64,000 bases of DNA, from positions 4,340 to 68,339 of the forward strand of contig DATAKK010000014.1 in NCBI GenBank assembly GCA_036261615.1, in the 5' to 3' direction. This stretch comes from JAJYQH01 sp036261615 (GTDB taxonomy: Bacteria > Actinomycetota > Actinomycetes > Propionibacteriales > Propionibacteriaceae). Positions within the stretch are counted from its first letter, which is position 1. Each line of letters opens with the position of its first letter. The notes beneath the pieces were generated by a model, which searched no databases, was not told the origin of the DNA, and saw only the letters and a program-made list of their open reading frames with translations. Shown here piece after piece: positions 60,961 through 64,000 of the stretch. The position numbers and the translations under genes were made by a program.

Positions 60961-62199
60961 ATGACCACCTACGAGATCGTCGGCGCCGACGCGCGTCCCC
61001 CGTGGTGGCGCACGGCGATCTACCTGCCGGTCGTGATGTTCGCGAGCCTCATCGCGGCGGTCTTCTCCCCCGCCGCCTGGCAGCTGCAGCACAACGGCTC
61101 CAACGTCATGTCGCTGGTCGCCGTGCTGGCCATGGCCGCGTCCTTCGGCCTGCCGCTGCTGCTGTTGTGGCGTCACCGCATCCCGTTCGTCACCACGCTG
61201 GCGGCCGCGGCCACCTCACTCCTCCTGCCGATCGGTACGGCACTCCCGCTGGTCGGGCTGGCCACCCTGATCGGACGCCGTCGAGGCCGGGCCGTGTGGC
61301 TCACCGCCGGCGCGGTGGTCGTGACCACCGTGTGGGTCACCGTCGCCGACGCCCTGGCACAGCCCCGCGGTGCGTCGTTCCTCAAGCAGTTGTTCTCCGC
61401 CCAGGACGCCGACCCGAGCGCCACCATCGACCTGGGGCCGGCCGAGGTGATCGTCACGCTCGTGGTCGTTCTCGGGCTCGCCGTGGGCGCCGGCCTGCTG
61501 GTGCAGTGGCGGCGCATCGTCTCGTCGGCCGAGAGCGCGGTCGAGGTCGAGCGTGCGGCGTCCGGCAGGCTGGGCGACGAGGTGGCCCGGCGCCGCGAAC
61601 GCGAGCGCATCGCCCGCGAGGTGCGCGACTCCCTCGGCCACCGCTTGTCGTTGCTCACGCTGCACGCCGGAGCGCTCGAGGCCAACGCGGGCGGAGACAG
61701 CCGCGTGGCCCAGTCGGCGCACCTCGTGCGCGAGAGTGCCACCGCCGCGATGGACGACCTGAGGTCGCTGCTCGCCATGCTGCGCGAGCCCGAGGCGTCC
61801 GCCCAACCGCCCGTCCCGCTGTCGGCCCTCGCCTCCGTGGTGCACGAGTCCTTCGGCGCGGGCCACGCCGTGAGCTCCTCCATCCTCATCCAAGACCCCG
61901 ACAGCGCCGACCCGGCCCTCACCCGGGCCGTCTACCGGATCGTCCAGGAGTTGCTCACCAACGCCCGCAAGCACGCCCCGCACGAACAGGTGTTCCTCAC
62001 CGTCGACGGCAGTCCGGCGCAGGGCATCGTCATCGAGGCTCGCAACCGATTCATCGGAGGGTGGAACGGCATGGCACCAGAGTCCCGGGGACTCACGGGC
62101 ATCGGCGAGCGGGCCCACTTGCTGGGCGGTGAGATGCGGTACGGGGTCGACGCCGACCAGTTCGGGGTGCGGGTCGCCCTCCCGTGGGCGTCTGGCTAA
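60961..62199 (+). CDS. NarL-type sensor kinase lacking the usual phospho-acceptor His
   Basis: This 412-residue protein has four to five N-terminal membrane helices (about 17-185), a dimerisation helix pair and a C-terminal ATPase domain. In this kinase class the acceptor His sits in a motif of the type R-E-(M/V)-H-D-x-x-G-H-R-L-S-L. Here the codon is CGC: REVRDSLGHRLSLLTLHAG, so Arg222 replaces it, while the second His (His227) remains. The N box (LLTNARKHAP) and G box (GLTGIGERAHLLGGEM) are intact. It may be a pseudokinase, use His227, or act with another kinase. The response regulator gene follows after 62 bases with an identical promoter motif. Confidence 0.85.
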   Translation: MTTYEIVGADARPPWWRTAIYLPVVMFASLIAAVFSPAAWQLQHNGSNVMSLVAVLAMAASFGLPLLLLWRHRIPFVTTLAAAATSLLLPIGTALPLVGLATLIGRRRGRAVWLTAGAVVVTTVWVTVADALAQPRGASFLKQLFSAQDADPSATIDLGPAEVIVTLVVVLGLAVGAGLLVQWRRIVSSAESAVEVERAASGRLGDEVARRRERERIAREVRDSLGHRLSLLTLHAGALEANAGGDSRVAQSAHLVRESATAAMDDLRSLLAMLREPEASAQPPVPLSALASVVHESFGAGHAVSSSILIQDPDSADPALTRAVYRIVQELLTNARKHAPHEQVFLTVDGSPAQGIVIEARNRFIGGWNGMAPESRGLTGIGERAHLLGGEMRYGVDADQFGVRVALPWASG

Positions 62200-62249
62200 C
62201 CGAGGCCCGAGGGTAGGTGGCCGCCCGGTGCACTGTCGGGGTGCCGCCG

Positions 62250-62261
62250 TACGATGCGGGC
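62250..62261 (+). promoter_or_regulatory. Leaderless -10 element for the NarL-type regulator gene
   Basis: TACGAT (62250-62255), six bases (GCGGGC) and the GTG at 62262 repeat the arrangement before the kinase gene, ten bases being identical. This supports GTG as the start rather than an upstream codon, and suggests that the two genes have separate but matched promoters. Confidence 0.6.
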
Positions 62262-62924
62262 GTGCCCATCCACGTGCTGCTCGCCGACGACGATCCCCTG
62301 GTGCGCACCGGCCTGAGGTTCCTGCTCGACAGCACCGACGACCTCGTCGTGGTGGCCGAGGCCGGTGACGGCGACGAGGTGCTCGCCGCGGTTCGCGACA
62401 CGGCCGTCGACGTCGTGCTCATGGACCTGCGGATGCCCCGCCGCGACGGAATCGCCGCCACCCGCGACGTGCGGGCAGTGTCGAACCCCCCGCACGTCAT
62501 CGCCCTCACCACCTGGGACGTCGACGACGCTGTGATGGCCGCGCTCGCGGCGGGGGCCTCCGGGTTCCTCCTCAAGACCGCCTCCCCCGACGAGATCATC
62601 GGGGCGATCCGCTCGGTGATGGCCGGGGACGCCGTCCTCTCCCCCCGCAGCACCCGCCAACTGCTCGACCAACTCGCCCGCGATCCCGCCGTGGGGCAAC
62701 GCCGGGCCGCCGAGGCGTCCGTCGGCGCGCTCACCGACCGCGAACGCCAGGTCGCCGTGGCCGTCGCCCACGGACTCACCAACGCCGCCATCGGCCACCA
62801 GCTGTTCATGGCCGAGGCCACGGTGAAGTCGCACATCGCGGCCATTCAGACCAAACTCGGCGTCGCCAACCGCGTCGGCGTCGCCGTGCTCGCCGAGCGG
62901 GCGGGACTGCTCCGCCCCGCCTGA
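62262..62924 (+). CDS. NarL/LuxR-type response regulator
   Basis: This 220-residue regulator has a receiver domain with Asp9-Asp11, phospho-acceptor Asp55 (VVLMDLRMP), the switch Thr in ALTTWD and Lys in LLKTASP. A LuxR-type helix-turn-helix follows (LTDRERQVAVAVAHGLTNAA, then AEATVKSHIAAIQTKLGV). All receiver residues are intact, so it can accept phosphate even though its neighbour kinase looks impaired. Targets are unknown. Confidence 0.92.
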   Translation: MPIHVLLADDDPLVRTGLRFLLDSTDDLVVVAEAGDGDEVLAAVRDTAVDVVLMDLRMPRRDGIAATRDVRAVSNPPHVIALTTWDVDDAVMAALAAGASGFLLKTASPDEIIGAIRSVMAGDAVLSPRSTRQLLDQLARDPAVGQRRAAEASVGALTDRERQVAVAVAHGLTNAAIGHQLFMAEATVKSHIAAIQTKLGVANRVGVAVLAERAGLLRPA

Positions 62925-62978
62925 TCCGACCGCTTGTCGGCTCCGAAAAGTGTCAGTGGCCGGTGGTTGGGTGGGGTC

Positions 62979-64000
62979 ATGGACACGAGGGGGCGTCTGG
63001 GCCGCGAGGAGGCCGAAGGGTTGGGCCGGCGGCTGCAGGAACTGGCCGCCGCGCAGGCCGGGCTCGACCACGACTTCTGCGCGCTGGTCGACCGGTTCGA
63101 CGCGGGCGAGGGCATCGGATGGTTCCAGGGGCTGAAGACCACCGCCCACTTCCTGGCCTGGGCGTGCTCTATGTCCCCGATCGCAGCCCGCGAGCATGTG
63201 CGGGTGGCGAGGGCGCTGCGCTCCATGCCGAGCGCCGACGCACTGTTCGCCCAGGGCCGGCTGTCCTATTCGAAGGTGCGAGAACTCACCCGCCTCGTCG
63301 GGCAGGTCGACGAGTCGGCGCTGCTCGACCTCGCGCTCGAGATGACGGCGTCGCAGCTGGCGCGCACGGTGTCGGCGTACCGCACGGCGGCAGGCACCCG
63401 CATCCGCTCGCTGCACAAGCGCTCGCTCAGCGCCACGCCCACCGGCGACGGCATGGTGCGCATCAGCGTCTGCCTGCCGGCCGAGGACGCCGCGCTCGTC
63501 GCGGCCGCGGTCGAGGCGGCGGCGCGCCGCAGTGCGGGCAGCGACGTTCCCGCGGGAACGCCCCCGGCCATCGACCGCGTCCAGGCTCTCGTCGACGTCG
63601 CCGCGTCGTACCTCGACACCGTCCCCCGCGAGGCCGCCGACGACCACACCGTGGTGATCGTGCACGTCAACGCCGACCAACTCGTCGAAAGCGTTCGCGC
63701 GGGGACGCCTTCGCCCCGCCTCGAGGGCGGCGAAGCGACCGCCGCTCCGCCGTCCTCCGCCACCGAGCACACCTCACACCCTCAGCACGTTCCCGCGGGA
63801 ACACCCGCGTCGCCCGCCGACACAGCGCAGCACGTCCTGCGCGTCGGCACCTGCTACGTCGAGGAACACGGGCCGATCGAGGCCGCCACCGCTCAGCGCC
63901 TGGCCTGCACGGCCCGCCTGGTCGGTGCGATCGTCGGCCGGAACGGCGACGTCCTCGCCCTCGGGCGCAGCACCCGACTCGCCACCCGGGCCCAGCGCAG
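62979..64000 (+). CDS. DUF222 / 13E12-type protein (3' truncated by window edge)
   Basis: The frame is open from the ATG at 62979 to the end, giving 340 residues and no stop. Residues about 20-200 are the DUF222 helical domain (WFQGLKTTAHFLAWACSMSP, YSKVRELTRLVGQVDESALL). A variable, Pro/Ala-rich segment (about 190-285) holds VPAGTP-type repeats. The end (GRNGDVLALGRSTRLATRAQR) is the conserved block just before the HNH motif, which must lie beyond the window. No LexA-like box is visible upstream. It is a separate family member from the gene at 21411. Confidence 0.88.
   Translation, partial: MDTRGRLGREEAEGLGRRLQELAAAQAGLDHDFCALVDRFDAGEGIGWFQGLKTTAHFLAWACSMSPIAAREHVRVARALRSMPSADALFAQGRLSYSKVRELTRLVGQVDESALLDLALEMTASQLARTVSAYRTAAGTRIRSLHKRSLSATPTGDGMVRISVCLPAEDAALVAAAVEAAARRSAGSDVPAGTPPAIDRVQALVDVAASYLDTVPREAADDHTVVIVHVNADQLVESVRAGTPSPRLEGGEATAAPPSSATEHTSHPQHVPAGTPASPADTAQHVLRVGTCYVEEHGPIEAATAQRLACTARLVGAIVGRNGDVLALGRSTRLATRAQR
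63546..63802. repeat. Repeated perfect palindrome inside the DUF222 gene
   Basis: GTTCCCGCGGGAAC, a 14-base perfect palindrome, occurs at 63546-63559 and 63789-63802. A third form, GTTCGCGCGGGGAC, at 63693-63706 differs at two positions. In frame they encode VPAG, VPAG and VRAG (followed by T-P in each case), so a protein repeat and a DNA palindrome coincide in the most variable part of the protein. Confidence 0.7.

Overview
The window is very GC-rich DNA (about 70% by eye) with dense genes, many GTG starts, ATGA/GTGA stop-start overlaps and almost no non-coding sequence. Together with DUF222/13E12-type HNH proteins, DUF892 and ChaB proteins, leaderless promoters and a LexA-like box, this points to a chromosome segment of an Actinomycetota bacterium. 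A Propionibacteriales-like soil or plant-associated genus is my guess, not something the sequence proves. I found no tRNA, rRNA, CRISPR array, insertion sequence or replication origin.

Layout. 1-9624: the distal part of a Tc (toxin complex) locus. It holds the last codons of a TcA-type subunit, a 1961-residue TcB-TcC fusion with a glycine-zipper C-terminal cargo, a zinc-dependent phospholipase C-like protein and a protein of unknown function. 9675-13986: stress and housekeeping genes (dienelactone hydrolase, ChaB/Rho-N protein, topoisomerase IB, DUF892 ferritin-like protein, YHS protein, SDR dehydrogenase). 14034-19461: a CitA/CitB-type two-component system divergent from an SsuA/NMT1-type ABC importer, probably its target. 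19523-23897: small oxidoreductase, membrane protein, a frameshifted DUF222-HNH gene behind a LexA-like box, a second small HNH gene, and a 2H phosphoesterase.

24036-36758: a stand-alone molybdopterin oxidoreductase, a VWA protein paired with a small helix-turn-helix-like protein, SRPBCC and RibD-like proteins, an adenosine-specific kinase, an ABC-2 exporter, an MFS exporter, glycogen debranching enzyme and trans-aconitate methyltransferase. 36795-40123: a GMC oxidoreductase operon with a divergent MarR regulator. 40176-42329: sugar/H+ symporter and a YetF-type membrane protein. 42419-52926: an eight-gene operon (peptide/oligosaccharide-type ABC importer, two Gfo/Idh/MocA dehydrogenases, a PsbP-like protein) facing a LacI regulator across two near-identical palindromic operators.

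52942-64000: sulfite-oxidase-like membrane enzyme, formate/nitrite channel, DUF3311 plus sodium:solute symporter, a palindromic repeat cluster, a PASTA lipoprotein, a TMEM175-type channel, a VOC protein, an FxLYD-type protein, a NarL-type two-component pair whose kinase lacks the usual phospho-acceptor histidine, and the start of a second DUF222 gene cut by the window edge.

The strongest leads are: the Tc locus with its hydrophobic cargo and linked phospholipase; the LacI-controlled import/oxidation operon; the histidine-less kinase; the LexA-like box on the DUF222-HNH gene; and a recurring leaderless promoter pattern (a TANNNT-like hexamer about 6 bases before an ATG or GTG start).
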